NCBI RefSeq assembly: GCF_003725735.1 | Contig: NZ_RJTM01000086.1 | Span: 1-64,000 of the forward strand | DNA: 64,000 bases | From: Sinomicrobium pectinilyticum | Lineage (GTDB): Bacteria > Bacteroidota > Bacteroidia > Flavobacteriales > Flavobacteriaceae | Reading direction: 5' to 3' | Part shown: positions 43,346 to 52,234 of the stretch, piece by piece | Position numbering within the stretch: the first letter of the stretch is position 1 | Layout: each line of letters begins with the position of its first letter | Made by a program: the position numbers and the translations under genes | Notes under the pieces: model-generated | Told to the model about the DNA's origin: nothing | The model's input: the letters and a program-made list of their open reading frames with translations, nothing else | Database searches by the model: none

Positions 43346-43524
43346 AGGTTTTTGTGACAGGCATTCTTCACACTACGGCAAGAAAATTGTCTTTCAAAAA
43401 CCTCCATGCTCCTCCGAAGCAAAAGGAAAGGCAAAGATAGTTATTTATACAGGACAATTTATTTTTTGAAGTATAGATAATGATAATGGTTCTATAACTT
43501 TAATTTACTTTTAACGGAATGTCT

Positions 43525-43561
43525 TATCCTTCCCGGTGGGTCATTCATACCGGGAAGGATA
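43525..43561 (-). terminator. stem-loop at the end of the OmpP1 gene
   Basis: TATCCTTCCCGGT (43525-43537) pairs perfectly with ACCGGGAAGGATA (43549-43561), loop 11 bases. It begins 10 bases after the OmpP1 stop. A T run precedes rather than follows it on the minus strand, so it may end transcription or protect the 3' end. Confidence 0.6.
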
Positions 43562-43571
43562 AAAAAATCTC

Positions 43572-45092
43572 CTAAAGATTGAATGTGAGCGACAGCGTTA
43601 CGTTGGTATTTCTGTTCTCAATGTCTGCCGCGGAGGTAAGTCCGGTTTCATATAACTGCGACTTGTAATCTCTCATAAACTGATTAAAGGCGGCATCCAG
43701 CCTGGCTGCACCGAAATCATACCCCAGTCCGAAGGAATAGCCATTGAGATCTCCCATCATATCGTTGTCATAAGGACTTTGCTCATAGAGGTAACCCGCA
43801 CGCAGGCTGAATTGCCGTATCCTGTACTCGCCGCCTAGCCGAACGGTAGATACGGCTTGCAGAACATCGCTCATATAATCATTTTCTGCTGCGAAATCCG
43901 GATTTGATGTGGGTTTCAGCTTGGCATTGCTCATATCCTGGTAACTGTAATCCAGGCTTATGAGTCCCTGTTTCCCGAAAACGACAGCCATACTACCGGT
44001 GTATTTGGCCGGGATCTGTATTTTGTGATCGGGGAAGACACTTACAAGGTTGAAGTTAATAAATTCGATATCCGGATTTTGTTCTAATGCCTGATCTGTG
44101 ATGATACGTTGCGAGAGTTCATCAGTTAACCTGTACCAGGTAGGCGATTGGTATGTTAATCCCACTCTTACCATTTCCCCTACACGTGCAATCCCCCCTA
44201 AAGAAAAGGAGAAACCGTTTCCGTCAGTACGAAGAAGGTTGTCAAAATTTATGTATTCCAGGTTACTTCCGGGGCCATAACCATCCTCATCCAGTTGGGT
44301 GTATTTTTCGTATCGAACATCGTGGAAGTTGAGGGATGCCCCCAGGTAGAAATCTTCCAGGTATTGTCCTGCAAAGTTAACGGTGAATTTATTATTGTAC
44401 CCGGAAGTACTTTGAAGGAAACGTTGACTGACAGTATTATAGTTAACATTGGAGACGTATTCTGTATTGCTATTTATATCCTGCACCGGATCAGTTATAT
44501 ATGCCTGGTAGCCTAAAAATGCCTGTTGGGGAACAAAACCCAGGTTTGGATCGGAAAAAATATTCAGATATGCCTCTTCTATTACCTCGTTTGATCCGAC
44601 ACCTAGAACGCCAAGAGGAACTCCTTGGGAAAACGTTAGAAAATATTGATCTATAGAAGTATCTCCATGACCTGCGGCCAGGAATTCGTTTTCGAAGTTG
44701 TTTGCTTTCTCAAAATTAAAAGCCAGGGAAAATTTTCGCCATCCCGCATTGTTTTTTGTATTGTGGAAAACCAGTACGCCTCCCAGCTGGTTGAGGTCGA
44801 AGTCGGAAACATCGGTAGAGGTCCGTCCCCCGAAATAATTGGTTTTATTCTTTGTGTTATAACTGGTACCGGAGATGGTAAGGCTCCCGTTGGTAAAGAC
44901 AGCCGATCCGGCGGGATTGGTATTCAAAGCGGAAAGGTCTCCTCCCAGGGCACCGAATGCGCCGCTCATGGATTGATACCTTGCCGTACCCTGCAAATTC
45001 TCCGATCCGTATCGTAATACGTCGTTAATGGTCTGTGCCTTTGCCTGTGTAGCAGCACCAAAGATTACAAGTATTGCCAGTATTTTTTTCAT
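43572..45092 (-). CDS. OmpP1/FadL-family outer-membrane transporter
   Basis: This 506-residue outer-membrane beta-barrel of the FadL/TodX family has a signal peptide (MKKILAILVIFGAATQAKA) and the N-terminal hatch motif QGTARYQSMSGAFGALGGDLSALNTNPAGSAVF (about 36-68). Many amphipathic strands follow and the C-terminus is NVTLSLTFNL, ending in an aromatic-containing strand for Bam recognition. Family members import hydrophobic compounds such as fatty acids. The ATG at 45090-45092 gives the proper signal peptide, so the upstream ATG at 45164 is rejected. It follows a Gly/Tyr-rich lipoprotein gene as in other flavobacteria. Confidence 0.9.
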   Translation of the reverse strand: MKKILAILVIFGAATQAKAQTINDVLRYGSENLQGTARYQSMSGAFGALGGDLSALNTNPAGSAVFTNGSLTISGTSYNTKNKTNYFGGRTSTDVSDFDLNQLGGVLVFHNTKNNAGWRKFSLAFNFEKANNFENEFLAAGHGDTSIDQYFLTFSQGVPLGVLGVGSNEVIEEAYLNIFSDPNLGFVPQQAFLGYQAYITDPVQDINSNTEYVSNVNYNTVSQRFLQSTSGYNNKFTVNFAGQYLEDFYLGASLNFHDVRYEKYTQLDEDGYGPGSNLEYINFDNLLRTDGNGFSFSLGGIARVGEMVRVGLTYQSPTWYRLTDELSQRIITDQALEQNPDIEFINFNLVSVFPDHKIQIPAKYTGSMAVVFGKQGLISLDYSYQDMSNAKLKPTSNPDFAAENDYMSDVLQAVSTVRLGGEYRIRQFSLRAGYLYEQSPYDNDMMGDLNGYSFGLGYDFGAARLDAAFNQFMRDYKSQLYETGLTSAADIENRNTNVTLSLTFNL

Positions 45093-45208
45093 GAGAATTC
45101 TTTTTGATAAAAAACAATATGTTTGTTCCAGGTAAAAAATAACCATGATATTGGGGTATATCATGATTATTTTTCTGCTTTTGCAATGATGAATACGTTG
45201 TTATGTTC

Positions 45209-46333
45209 CTAGCCTCTTCCCCGGCCGCCACCTCTGGATGAAGAAGAGCGCGTGGCTCCTCCCGAGGATCTCGACGGTGAAGAAGAACGCATAGAGGATC
45301 CGCTGGACCTTGTAGATCGCGCAGGTGTGCTGTAGGACCTCCTTGTAGTAGAGGAAGAGCGTGTGGCCCTTGTCGGCGTAGACCGGCTACGGCTATTATA
45401 GTTAGGGTTGCTGCTTCTGTATGTTCTTCTGTTGGTGCCGCTTCTGTTGGCATCTACATTAGAACTGTTCCTGTATGTCCTTCGGCCGGTACTGTTTCTG
45501 TCCGTACCCACATTGGCACTGTTACGATATGTTCTTCTGCTGGTGCTGCTTCTGTTTGTTCCCACATCAGCACTGTTCCGGTACGATCTCCTGTTTGTAG
45601 AAGAATTTCTGTAGGAAGATGAATTTCTTCTGCTTGTACTGGCGATGTTGCTCCGGTTATAATATCTCCTGGAATTGGTGTAGGCATAGGTTCTTCTGGG
45701 ATAGTTATAGTAGTATGGACGATGGTAATAGTACCCGGGATATCCGCCCCAATAACTCCAACCGAGACCCCAGCCCCAGCCGGCACCATACCAGCCACCG
45801 CCCCATCCGGGACCGTACCAGCCACCCCATCCGGCGCCCCAGTAGGGATCATACCAGCCCATTCCCCATCCGGGACCGTACCAGCCGCCCCATCCGGCTC
45901 CATACCAGTTACCCCATCCCCAGGAATTATTATAAATATTCACTGAAGTGGATTGCGGATTATCACCCCATCCGGGATATCCGCCCTGGTAATTGTAGTT
46001 ATAATTATCGGCTACGATATCTGTCGAATCGTTTACCTCATTACTGGAATAGGAATCGATATCCGTAAATATATAGTCATTGCTGGTTATCTGCTCGAAT
46101 TGCTCGGACTGTCTTGCGAAGTAAGCCTCGTAATTCGAAGAAGGCGAAGATTGTGCAGCCCTGTTGTTCTGCGGCCTTTCGCTATAGCTGTAATCAGTGG
46201 CATCTCCGTAAATGCCATCGGAGTCGTAATACGAAGCCTGCTGATAAGAACCGCAGGAAACGAGCAAAACTCCGGCTACTGCACTGGTCAGTAGAAAACG
46301 GATTTTTTTAATATGTTTTAAAGTATTCATCAT
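45209..46333 (-). CDS. low-complexity lipoprotein: Gly/Trp/Tyr-rich core and Arg/Ser-rich repeats
   Basis: This 374-residue lipoprotein (lipobox LVSC, Cys27) has three zones. The first is polar and acidic (28-115). The second is a Gly/Trp/Tyr-rich core (about 116-205) made of WGxGWYGPGWGGG-like units. The third is a basic Arg/Ser/Asn/Thr tail (about 210-374). The tail holds three 18-residue repeats of the type RRTYRNSxNVGTxRxSTx, encoded by three 54-base direct repeats at 45417-45578. It is probably surface- or peptidoglycan-associated. Similar genes lie beside OmpP1 and proS in flavobacteria, and some databases label them vitellogenin-like for composition only. Confidence 0.82.
   Translation of the reverse strand: MMNTLKHIKKIRFLLTSAVAGVLLVSCGSYQQASYYDSDGIYGDATDYSYSERPQNNRAAQSSPSSNYEAYFARQSEQFEQITSNDYIFTDIDSYSSNEVNDSTDIVADNYNYNYQGGYPGWGDNPQSTSVNIYNNSWGWGNWYGAGWGGWYGPGWGMGWYDPYWGAGWGGWYGPGWGGGWYGAGWGWGLGWSYWGGYPGYYYHRPYYYNYPRRTYAYTNSRRYYNRSNIASTSRRNSSSYRNSSTNRRSYRNSADVGTNRSSTSRRTYRNSANVGTDRNSTGRRTYRNSSNVDANRSGTNRRTYRSSNPNYNSRSRSTPTRATRSSSTTRRSYSTPARSTRSSGSSMRSSSPSRSSGGATRSSSSRGGGRGRG
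45417..45578 (-). repeat. three 54-bp direct repeats within the lipoprotein gene
   Basis: The units are 45417-45470, 45471-45524 and 45525-45578, each encoding 18 residues beginning RR(S/T)YRNS. They differ at several mostly third-position or conservative sites, so they are old and under coding constraint. Confidence 0.8.
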
Positions 46334-46358
46334 TGCAAAATTTTATTGTTGAACATAA

Positions 46359-46388
46359 CAAAAATAGTTAGTTTTGCCAAACTATTTT
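46359..46388. promoter_or_regulatory. lipoprotein -7 box overlapping an inverted repeat
   Basis: TATTTTTG on the minus strand (complement of 46359-46366) is a perfect -7 box, 26 bases before the lipoprotein ATG. AAAATAGTT (46361-46369) and AACTATTTT (46380-46388) form a 9-bp inverted repeat across the divergent region towards proS. A 7/8 -7 box AATATTTG for proS lies near 46408. Confidence 0.45.
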
Positions 46389-46430
46389 CTACTTTAACAA
46401 AAGCGCAATATTTGTGCCAAACTTCTGATA

Positions 46431-47906
46431 ATGGGTAAGAACTTAACAAAACGAAGCGAAGACTATTCCAAATGGTATAACGAACTGGTGGTAAAGGCAG
46501 ATCTTGCTGAAAACTCGGGGGTAAGGGGATGTATGGTGATAAAGCCCTATGGCTATGCCATATGGGAAAAAATGCAGGCCGAACTGGACCGTATGTTTAA
46601 GGAAACGGGACATCAGAATGCTTATTTTCCGCTTTTCATACCAAAATCCTACCTCAGTAAGGAGGCCGACCACGTAGAAGGTTTTGCAAAGGAATGTGCC
46701 GTAGTAACCCATTATCGCCTCAAGAATGCGGAAGACGGAAGCGGAGTCATAGTAGACCCGGATGCCAAGCTGGAAGAAGAACTTATTGTCCGCCCGACAT
46801 CCGAGACCATTATCTGGGATACGTACCGGAAATGGATACAGTCTTATCGCGATTTGCCCTTACTGGTAAACCAGTGGGCTAATGTAGTGCGGTGGGAAAT
46901 GCGCACGCGACTGTTCCTGCGTACGGCAGAATTTTTATGGCAGGAAGGGCATACGGCCCACGCTACCCGCGAAGAAGCGGTTGCAGAAGCAGAACAAATG
47001 ATGCACGTATATGCGGATTTTGCTGAAAATTTTATGGCAATGCCGGTAATTAAGGGGGTGAAGTCGGAAAGTGAGCGTTTTGCCGGAGCAGTAGAGACTT
47101 ATTGTATTGAAGCCTTAATGCAGGATGGCAAGGCATTACAGGCCGGGACATCCCATTTCCTGGGGCAGAATTTTGCCAGGGCATTTGATGTGAAATTTGC
47201 TAATAAAGAAGGAAAGCAGGATTATGTTTGGGCCACTTCTTGGGGGGTATCTACCCGTCTTATGGGAGCTTTGATCATGACACATAGCGATGATAACGGT
47301 CTTGTGTTACCTCCTAAACTGGCACCTATACAGGTTGTAATCGTGCCTATATACAAAGGAGAAGAACAACTGAGTGCCATTTCGGAAAAGGTAGCACCTC
47401 TTGTACGCGAATTACGCAGTAAGGGGATTTCGGTAAAATACGATAACCGGGACACACATAAACCGGGATGGAAATTTAACGAATACGAATTGAAAGGGGT
47501 TCCGGTCCGTCTGGCCATCGGCCAGCGCGATATGGAGAACGGTACTTATGAAGTGGCACGTCGGGATACCCTGGAAAAAGAAACGGTACATGAAGATGAT
47601 GTAGTGTCCAGGATAGAAAACCTTCTGGAAGATATTCAGCAACGGATATACCAAAAGGCTCTTGAACATCGGAGGACTCATATTACCGAGGTCAATTCTT
47701 TCGAGGAATTCAAAGAGGTACTGGAAAGCAAGGGAGGGTTCCTCTCTGCGCATTGGGATGGTACCGCGGAAACGGAAGATACCATCAAAGAACTGACCAA
47801 GGCAACGATCCGCTGCATCCCGCTGGATGCTGAAGAGGAAGAAGGTAAGTGTATATACAGTGGCAAACCTTCGGGAAGAAGGGTATTGTTTGCCAAAGCA
47901 TATTAA
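46431..47906 (+). CDS. proS: prolyl-tRNA synthetase (archaeal/eukaryotic-type)
   Basis: This class II synthetase (491 residues) charges tRNA-Pro. Class II motif 2 reads [26 protein letters not shown] and motif 3 reads [31 protein letters not shown]. An anticodon-binding domain follows (about 300-400), then the extra C-terminal zinc-type domain. The absence of the editing insertion and the total length fit the short ProS form usual in Bacteroidota. It is divergent from the repeat lipoprotein gene and convergent with bTHX. Confidence 0.96.
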   Translation: MGKNLTKRSEDYSKWYNELVVKADLAENSGVRGCMVIKPYGYAIWEKMQAELDRMFKETGHQNAYFPLFIPKSYLSKEADHVEGFAKECAVVTHYRLKNAEDGSGVIVDPDAKLEEELIVRPTSETIIWDTYRKWIQSYRDLPLLVNQWANVVRWEMRTRLFLRTAEFLWQEGHTAHATREEAVAEAEQMMHVYADFAENFMAMPVIKGVKSESERFAGAVETYCIEALMQDGKALQAGTSHFLGQNFARAFDVKFANKEGKQDYVWATSWGVSTRLMGALIMTHSDDNGLVLPPKLAPIQVVIVPIYKGEEQLSAISEKVAPLVRELRSKGISVKYDNRDTHKPGWKFNEYELKGVPVRLAIGQRDMENGTYEVARRDTLEKETVHEDDVVSRIENLLEDIQQRIYQKALEHRRTHITEVNSFEEFKEVLESKGGFLSAHWDGTAETEDTIKELTKATIRCIPLDAEEEEGKCIYSGKPSGRRVLFAKAY

Positions 47907-47918
47907 CCGTATTAAACG

Positions 47919-47948
47919 AAAGAGGCACACCTGTAGGTACGCCTCTTT
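47919..47948. terminator. terminator between proS and bTHX
   Basis: AAAGAGGC (47919-47926) and GCCTCTTT (47941-47948) form an 8-bp stem with a 14-base loop between convergent genes. The 3' arm ends in TTT on either strand. Confidence 0.6.
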
Positions 47949-47970
47949 CCAAATACTTTACCGCTAACGT

Positions 47971-48108
47971 TTATTTGTCCGCATCATTGACGGTCTCGCC
48001 TTTGACATGCTTAGGGCGGACCTTGAATTTTCGACGCTTGGGGCGTAATTTTCCGTAAGACCCCATGATTATTTTACCTCTTTTCGTTTTTTTGTCTCCT
48101 TTTCCCAT
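47971..48108 (-). CDS. 30S ribosomal protein bTHX
   Basis: This 45-residue, highly basic protein reads MGKGDKKTKRGKIIMGSYGK and then LRPKRRKFKVRPKHVKG, ending ETVNDADK. The opening MGKGDKK(T/S)KRGKI and GSYGKLRP are the signature of bTHX (Thx), a small 30S protein found at the head of the subunit in Thermus and kept in Bacteroidota. The gene runs from ATG (48106-48108) to TAA (47971-47973) and is convergent with proS. It has 16 Lys or Arg in 45 residues. It is easily missed because of its length. Confidence 0.92.
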   Translation of the reverse strand: MGKGDKKTKRGKIIMGSYGKLRPKRRKFKVRPKHVKGETVNDADK

Positions 48109-48464
48109 ATTTTAATCATTTGGTTAAACTTCGTCACAAGTTAATAAATTATGATTAAACGGCTAAATGTATGGAGGTTTTGCCCGGAATAAACGTATCA
48201 CAAAATATAACAAGTTTTGTTTCTATGTTTAATACCCGAAGTTGCAGGTTGCAGTTGGCTGAGCCAAAACGAAGGCGGCTGAGTGCCCCGGACTCCGATC
48301 GGGATGTATCGAAGCCCGGGATTCACGGATATATAATATATTGGTCATTTTACAGTGATTCGTATACCCGTGGTTAAACAGACATCCGGTGTACTCCGCA
48401 ACGTCTAAACTTTTTATCACCCTTAGATTTTCGGAGTATAATACATTTGCCCCGGATCGACCTG
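48109..48464. other. non-coding region with possible dispersed-repeat fragment
   Basis: This 356-base region between bTHX and trpA holds no convincing gene. Bases 48238-48260 (GAAGTTGCAGGTTGCAGTTGG) and 48285-48320 (CCCCGGACTCCGATCGGGATG and flanks) resemble short GC-rich segments that recur between genes in flavobacteria. A related phrase (ACAAGTTGCAGGTTACAGG) is at 63472-63490. No terminator for the trp operon is evident. Confidence 0.35.
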
Positions 48465-49232
48465 CTACCGGATAGAATTTACGAATTCCGGTATCCGTTC
48501 TTTTCCTTTCTCATTCAGGAACTTTATGAATGCAGAACCGATAATAGCCCCTTTGGCCAGTTCTGTGGCAGCCAGGAATGTGTCTTCATTACTGATACCA
48601 AAACCTACGATCTGCGGGTTTTTTAACCGGAGGTTGTGAATGCGTTCGAAATATTGCTTCTGAATGGCCCCGAAAGTATTCTTTGCCCCGGTTACACTTG
48701 CAGAGCTTACCATATAAATAAAGCCATCCGAAACCGAATCGATAAACCGTACCCGTTCGTTGGGGGTTTGCGGGGTAATGAGAAATATATTGGCCAGGCC
48801 ATATTTTTCAAACAGGCTTTTGTATTCCTCCTCATAAACGTCTACCGGAAGATCGGGAATGATCAGGCCGTCTATCCCTGTTTCCGCACATCTGGAACAG
48901 AAATTCTCTACCCCGTATTGCATTATGGGGTTGAAGTATCCCATAATAATAAGAGGGATATGCACTGTCTCACGAATATTTTCCAGTTGTTTGAAAAGCC
49001 TGGTTGTGGTCATACCGTTTTTCAGGGCGCGGGTAGAACTTTCCTGTATGGTGGGACCATCGGCCAGGGGATCGCTGAAAGGGAGCCCTATTTCTATCAT
49101 ATCCACCCCGCTCTCCTGAAGGTTTTCTATAATGGGAACGGTATCTTCAAGATCGGGATAACCTGCAGTAAAGTATATGGACAGGATTTTTTTATCTTCC
49201 CGTAACTTTTGATGTATCCTGTTTGTCGTCAT
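48465..49232 (-). CDS. trpA: tryptophan synthase alpha subunit
   Basis: This 255-residue TIM-barrel enzyme splits indole-3-glycerol phosphate to indole and glyceraldehyde 3-phosphate. The catalytic Glu and Asp are in MIEIGLPFSDPLADGPTIQ (about 45-63), and the phosphate-binding stretches YMVSSASVTGAKNTF and VGFGISN are present. It is the last gene of the trp operon, 34 bases after trpB, and forms the alpha-beta-beta-alpha complex with TrpB. Confidence 0.97.
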   Translation of the reverse strand: MTTNRIHQKLREDKKILSIYFTAGYPDLEDTVPIIENLQESGVDMIEIGLPFSDPLADGPTIQESSTRALKNGMTTTRLFKQLENIRETVHIPLIIMGYFNPIMQYGVENFCSRCAETGIDGLIIPDLPVDVYEEEYKSLFEKYGLANIFLITPQTPNERVRFIDSVSDGFIYMVSSASVTGAKNTFGAIQKQYFERIHNLRLKNPQIVGFGISNEDTFLAATELAKGAIIGSAFIKFLNEKGKERIPEFVNSIR

Positions 49233-49266
49233 GTTTTTCTGATTAATTGTCTGTATTTTTTTGAGA

Positions 49267-50499
49267 TTATAACCCGAAATGGTCGATATACGTATTGAGA
49301 TCTTTGTCCCCTCTTCCGGAGAGAGCTACCACCACGATATTGTCCTTCTCAAACCTGGTGTTCTCGAAAATGGCAAGGGCGTGACTGGATTCTATGGCAG
49401 GAATGATACCTTCCAGTTTGCACAGTTCCAGTCCGGCTTTCATAGCCTCGTCGTCAGTGATGGATTTAAAAGTTGCCCTTCCCGAAGTATAGAGATGGGA
49501 ATGCATAGGCCCTACACCAGGATAGTCCAGTCCGGCGGAAATAGAATAGGGTTCGGTAATTTGTCCGTCATCGGTTTGCATAAGCAGGGTTTTACACCCG
49601 TGAATGATGCCTTTATGACCCAATACGGAAGTTGCCGCGCTTTCACCGGAATCTATACCTTTACCGGCAGCTTCTACGGCAATAATACCTACTTCTTCTT
49701 TGTCCAGGAAATGGTAAAAAGTACCGGCGGCATTACTGCCACCTCCTATACAGGCCACAACATAATCCGGATTTTCCCGTCCTTCTTTTTCCTTTAACTG
49801 AATCCTGATCTCTTCGGAAATAACACTTTGAAAGCGGGTAACCATATCCGGATACGGATGCGGGCCTATAGCCGATCCTATAATATAATGTGTGTCTACC
49901 GGGTTGTTTATCCAGTCGCGGATAGCTTCGTTGGTCGCATCTTTAAGGGTGCGGCTACCGGAAAGTGCCGGGCGTACTTCGGCCCCGAGCATTTTCATGC
50001 GCGCCACGTTAGGTGCCTGGCGCGCTATATCTATTTCGCCCATGTACACTACGCATTCCATGCCCATAAGCGCACATACTGTGGCAGTAGCTACCCCATG
50101 TTGCCCGGCCCCGGTCTCTGCAATGATCCTGTTTTTGCCGAGGCGTCTGGCCATGAGTATCTGGCCAATGGTGTTGTTGATCTTATGCGCTCCCGTGTGA
50201 TTGAGGTCTTCCCGTTTCAGGTATATCCTGGTACCGTATTTTTCGGACATCCGTTTTGCGAAATAAAGGGGAGAAGGCCGCCCTACATAATCTTTCAAAA
50301 GCTGGTTAAACTCTTCCTTAAACGAAGGATCACTCATTACTTCCAGGTACTTCTGGCGGAGTTGCTCTACATTGGGGTAGAGCATTTCCGGGATAAATGC
50401 CCCTCCGAACTCGCCGTAATAACCTTTTTCACTCACGTGATAGGAGCCCGATCCCGCAGCTCCACCGATAGGAACAGCAGTTTTTACTGGTGTTGACAT
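49267..50499 (-). CDS. trpB: tryptophan synthase beta subunit
   Basis: This 410-residue PLP enzyme joins indole with serine. It has the PLP lysine in [10 protein letters not shown] (about 99-108), the allosteric AETGAGQHG loop and the phosphate-binding GGGSNAAG (about 247-254). The N-terminus ([18 protein letters not shown]) is longer than usual, then [17 protein letters not shown] as in TrpB1. The start overlaps trpF by 16 bases. Confidence 0.97.
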   Translation of the reverse strand: MSTPVKTAVPIGGAAGSGSYHVSEKGYYGEFGGAFIPEMLYPNVEQLRQKYLEVMSDPSFKEEFNQLLKDYVGRPSPLYFAKRMSEKYGTRIYLKREDLNHTGAHKINNTIGQILMARRLGKNRIIAETGAGQHGVATATVCALMGMECVVYMGEIDIARQAPNVARMKMLGAEVRPALSGSRTLKDATNEAIRDWINNPVDTHYIIGSAIGPHPYPDMVTRFQSVISEEIRIQLKEKEGRENPDYVVACIGGGSNAAGTFYHFLDKEEVGIIAVEAAGKGIDSGESAATSVLGHKGIIHGCKTLLMQTDDGQITEPYSISAGLDYPGVGPMHSHLYTSGRATFKSITDDEAMKAGLELCKLEGIIPAIESSHALAIFENTRFEKDNIVVVALSGRGDKDLNTYIDHFGL

Positions 50500-51170
50500 A
50501 GTATTTTTGATTTAAATTCTTTTAATTTTTCGGTGTTTTTGGACCCGGGTTCCGTTTCAAACCTGCTGTTCACATCAATAGCGTAACAGAGGGCGGATAC
50601 GTTGCGGTATTCCTGATTATGGAGAAAGTCCTGAACTTTCTCCGTTTCTTTCGGACCTATTCCGCCACTCAGAAAATAGGGTTTCCCGGACGGATAATTT
50701 TTAAGAAGTTTCCAGTCAAAGGTGTAACCGTTACCTCCCGGCTGTTTTCCTTTGGTATCGAAAAGGAAATAATCTGCGGTGTTTTCAAAAGGAAGAAGTT
50801 GCGCGAAATCGAATTCGTCCTTTACGGAGAACACTTTGATGATTTCTATACGGGGTAAGGCATCCCGGAGTTCCCTGCAAAATTCTGCCGTTTCCCCGCC
50901 ATGTAATTGCACGGCGTGTAAATGGTAGCGGGTGACTTTTTCGATAATTTCTACAATGGAGGAGTTTACAAACACCCCCGTTTTTCGTATTGCTACCGGG
51001 AGATCATCCGGTATTTCTCCTTTAAAGTACCTCGGGGATTTCCCGTGAAAAATAAATCCCATGTAATCGGGATGCAGGCTTGCAACCGCCCGGATATTTT
51101 CCGGATATTTCATGCCGCAGACCTTTAGCCTAGGGATGTTGTAACCGGTATGTTGAATATTTTCTGCCAT
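50484..51170 (-). CDS. trpF: phosphoribosylanthranilate isomerase
   Basis: This 228-residue TIM barrel carries out the Amadori rearrangement of phosphoribosylanthranilate. The catalytic cysteine is in [14 protein letters not shown] (about 16-29), and the catalytic aspartate-containing FLFDTKG and the SGGIGPKE phosphate site follow. Its start codon directly follows trpC's stop and its end overlaps trpB by 16 bases. Confidence 0.95.
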   Translation of the reverse strand: MAENIQHTGYNIPRLKVCGMKYPENIRAVASLHPDYMGFIFHGKSPRYFKGEIPDDLPVAIRKTGVFVNSSIVEIIEKVTRYHLHAVQLHGGETAEFCRELRDALPRIEIIKVFSVKDEFDFAQLLPFENTADYFLFDTKGKQPGGNGYTFDWKLLKNYPSGKPYFLSGGIGPKETEKVQDFLHNQEYRNVSALCYAIDVNSRFETEPGSKNTEKLKEFKSKILCQHQ

Positions 51171-51959
51171 TTAGTTTTTCAGTTTCCCGATGAATATTTC
51201 CGCACTTTGTCCCGGGTTTTCGGTTTTCATAAAGTTTTCCCCTACCAGAAAGCCTTTGTAACCGTAATGTTGCAGGTCTTTAATTGTTTCCGGGTCGCTT
51301 ATGCCGCTCTCGGATACTTTTACAAAATCGTCGGGAATAATGCCGGATAGTTGTTTACTGGTATCGATGCTTACTTCGAAGGTTTTCAGGTTCCGGTTGT
51401 TCACGCCGAGCATATCGAGGGTGGGCATAAGGGATTTATGCAATTCTTCTTCATTGTGCACTTCGAGGAGGACATCCAGGCTCAGGCTTTTGGCCAATTG
51501 AGAGAGGTTTTTTATTTCATCCCGCGATAATACTGCAGCTATAAGGAGTATGACATCTGCCCCGTGTGCTTTGGCTTCGAGAAGCTGATATTCGTCAATG
51601 ATAAATTCCTTGCGCAATAAGGGGAATTTTGCCACGGCCCTGGCCTGCAGCAGATCTTCCAGAGAACCCCCGAAATACTTGCCGTCGGTAAGTACCGACA
51701 TACCACAGGCACCTGCCTTTTCATATCCGCTAGCCACATCGGCAACACTAAGGCTTTGATTAATAACGGACCTGGACGGTGACCGTCTTTTGTGCTCGGC
51801 TATAATACCCGTATCGCTGTTTTTCAGGTTATATGCCAGGGAAACCGTATTGCGTCCGAAAAGCGCCGAAGATTCCAGCTGGGAAACCGGAACGATATTT
51901 TTTTTAAGTTCTGTTTCTTTGCGCTTATCGGCTATTATTTTGTCTAATATGTTAGACAT
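51171..51959 (-). CDS. trpC: indole-3-glycerol phosphate synthase
   Basis: This 262-residue TIM barrel closes the indole ring. Signature segments are MSNILDKIIADKRKE (N-terminal), IIAEHKRRSPSRSVI with the catalytic lysine, LLRKEFIIDEYQLLEAKAHGADVILLIAAVL, LGVNNRNLKTFEV and SESGI. The gap to trpD upstream is 274 bases, unusually long for this operon, and contains a gene remnant and a repeat array. Confidence 0.96.
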   Translation of the reverse strand: MSNILDKIIADKRKETELKKNIVPVSQLESSALFGRNTVSLAYNLKNSDTGIIAEHKRRSPSRSVINQSLSVADVASGYEKAGACGMSVLTDGKYFGGSLEDLLQARAVAKFPLLRKEFIIDEYQLLEAKAHGADVILLIAAVLSRDEIKNLSQLAKSLSLDVLLEVHNEEELHKSLMPTLDMLGVNNRNLKTFEVSIDTSKQLSGIIPDDFVKVSESGISDPETIKDLQHYGYKGFLVGENFMKTENPGQSAEIFIGKLKN

Positions 51960-52069
51960 GTGATTGTGATTTTTAGATGTTAATTAATGTTTTTGTACGA
52001 TGACCGATGATGGGGAACGGTGTTCGGTACTGTGTTATCGCAAGCTGTTTTTACAGGCGATTAATTTGT

Positions 52070-52168
52070 TCATCGAGGAAAACGTTCAGAAAGTAATTGT
52101 ATATTTTCTCCCAGATCCATAGCTTCCTGCCAGACAATTAATTTTTCAAATTTAAACTTAGCTTCCAT
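52070..52168 (-). pseudogene. remnant of a four-helix-bundle (IVP/S23-like) gene
   Basis: A 32-codon frame starting at ATG 52166-52168 reads MEAKFKFEKLIVWQEAMDL, then GENIQLLSERFPR and a TGA. The opening matches the N-terminus of the four-helix-bundle family related to 23S rRNA intervening-sequence proteins (FEKLxVWxEAMxL...FP). After the stop, another frame reads DEQINRL and stops, as expected after a frameshift. The remaining 80 or so residues are missing. It lies between trpD and trpC on the same strand. Confidence 0.7.
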
Positions 52169-52206
52169 TTTTTATGTAGTGTATCGGTTCGTCTAAATTA
52201 ATTTTG

Positions 52207-52234
52207 CACCCGTCACCCGTCACCCGTCACCCGT
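52207..52234. repeat. CACCCGT heptamer array
   Basis: Four exact tandem copies of CACCCGT, then a partial CACC, abut the trpD stop codon (TGA, complement of 52234-52236). On the minus strand it is TGACGGG repeated, with stop codons in all three frames. Such heptamer arrays occur between genes in flavobacteria. Confidence 0.85.

Larger units (their letters stand above)
43258..43571. other. intergenic region, OmpP1 3' end to folE 5' end
   Basis: This 314-base region holds the folE -7 box (43338-43345) and a 13-bp stem-loop (43525-43561). The middle (43360-43520) is AT-rich and I see no gene, RNA or repeat in it. Confidence 0.5.

Noticed and set aside
45619-46068. 149-codon plus-strand open frame opposite the Gly-rich lipoprotein
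   Set aside because: It is the complement of Gly/Trp/Tyr codons; its translation is low-complexity and the minus-strand frame has a lipobox and domain logic.
48171-48377. 68-codon plus-strand frame between bTHX and trpA
   Set aside because: Composition is not protein-like and it covers a GC-rich repeat-like segment.
52207-52234. Possible CRISPR array
   Set aside because: Units are seven bases with no spacers; it is a simple tandem repeat.
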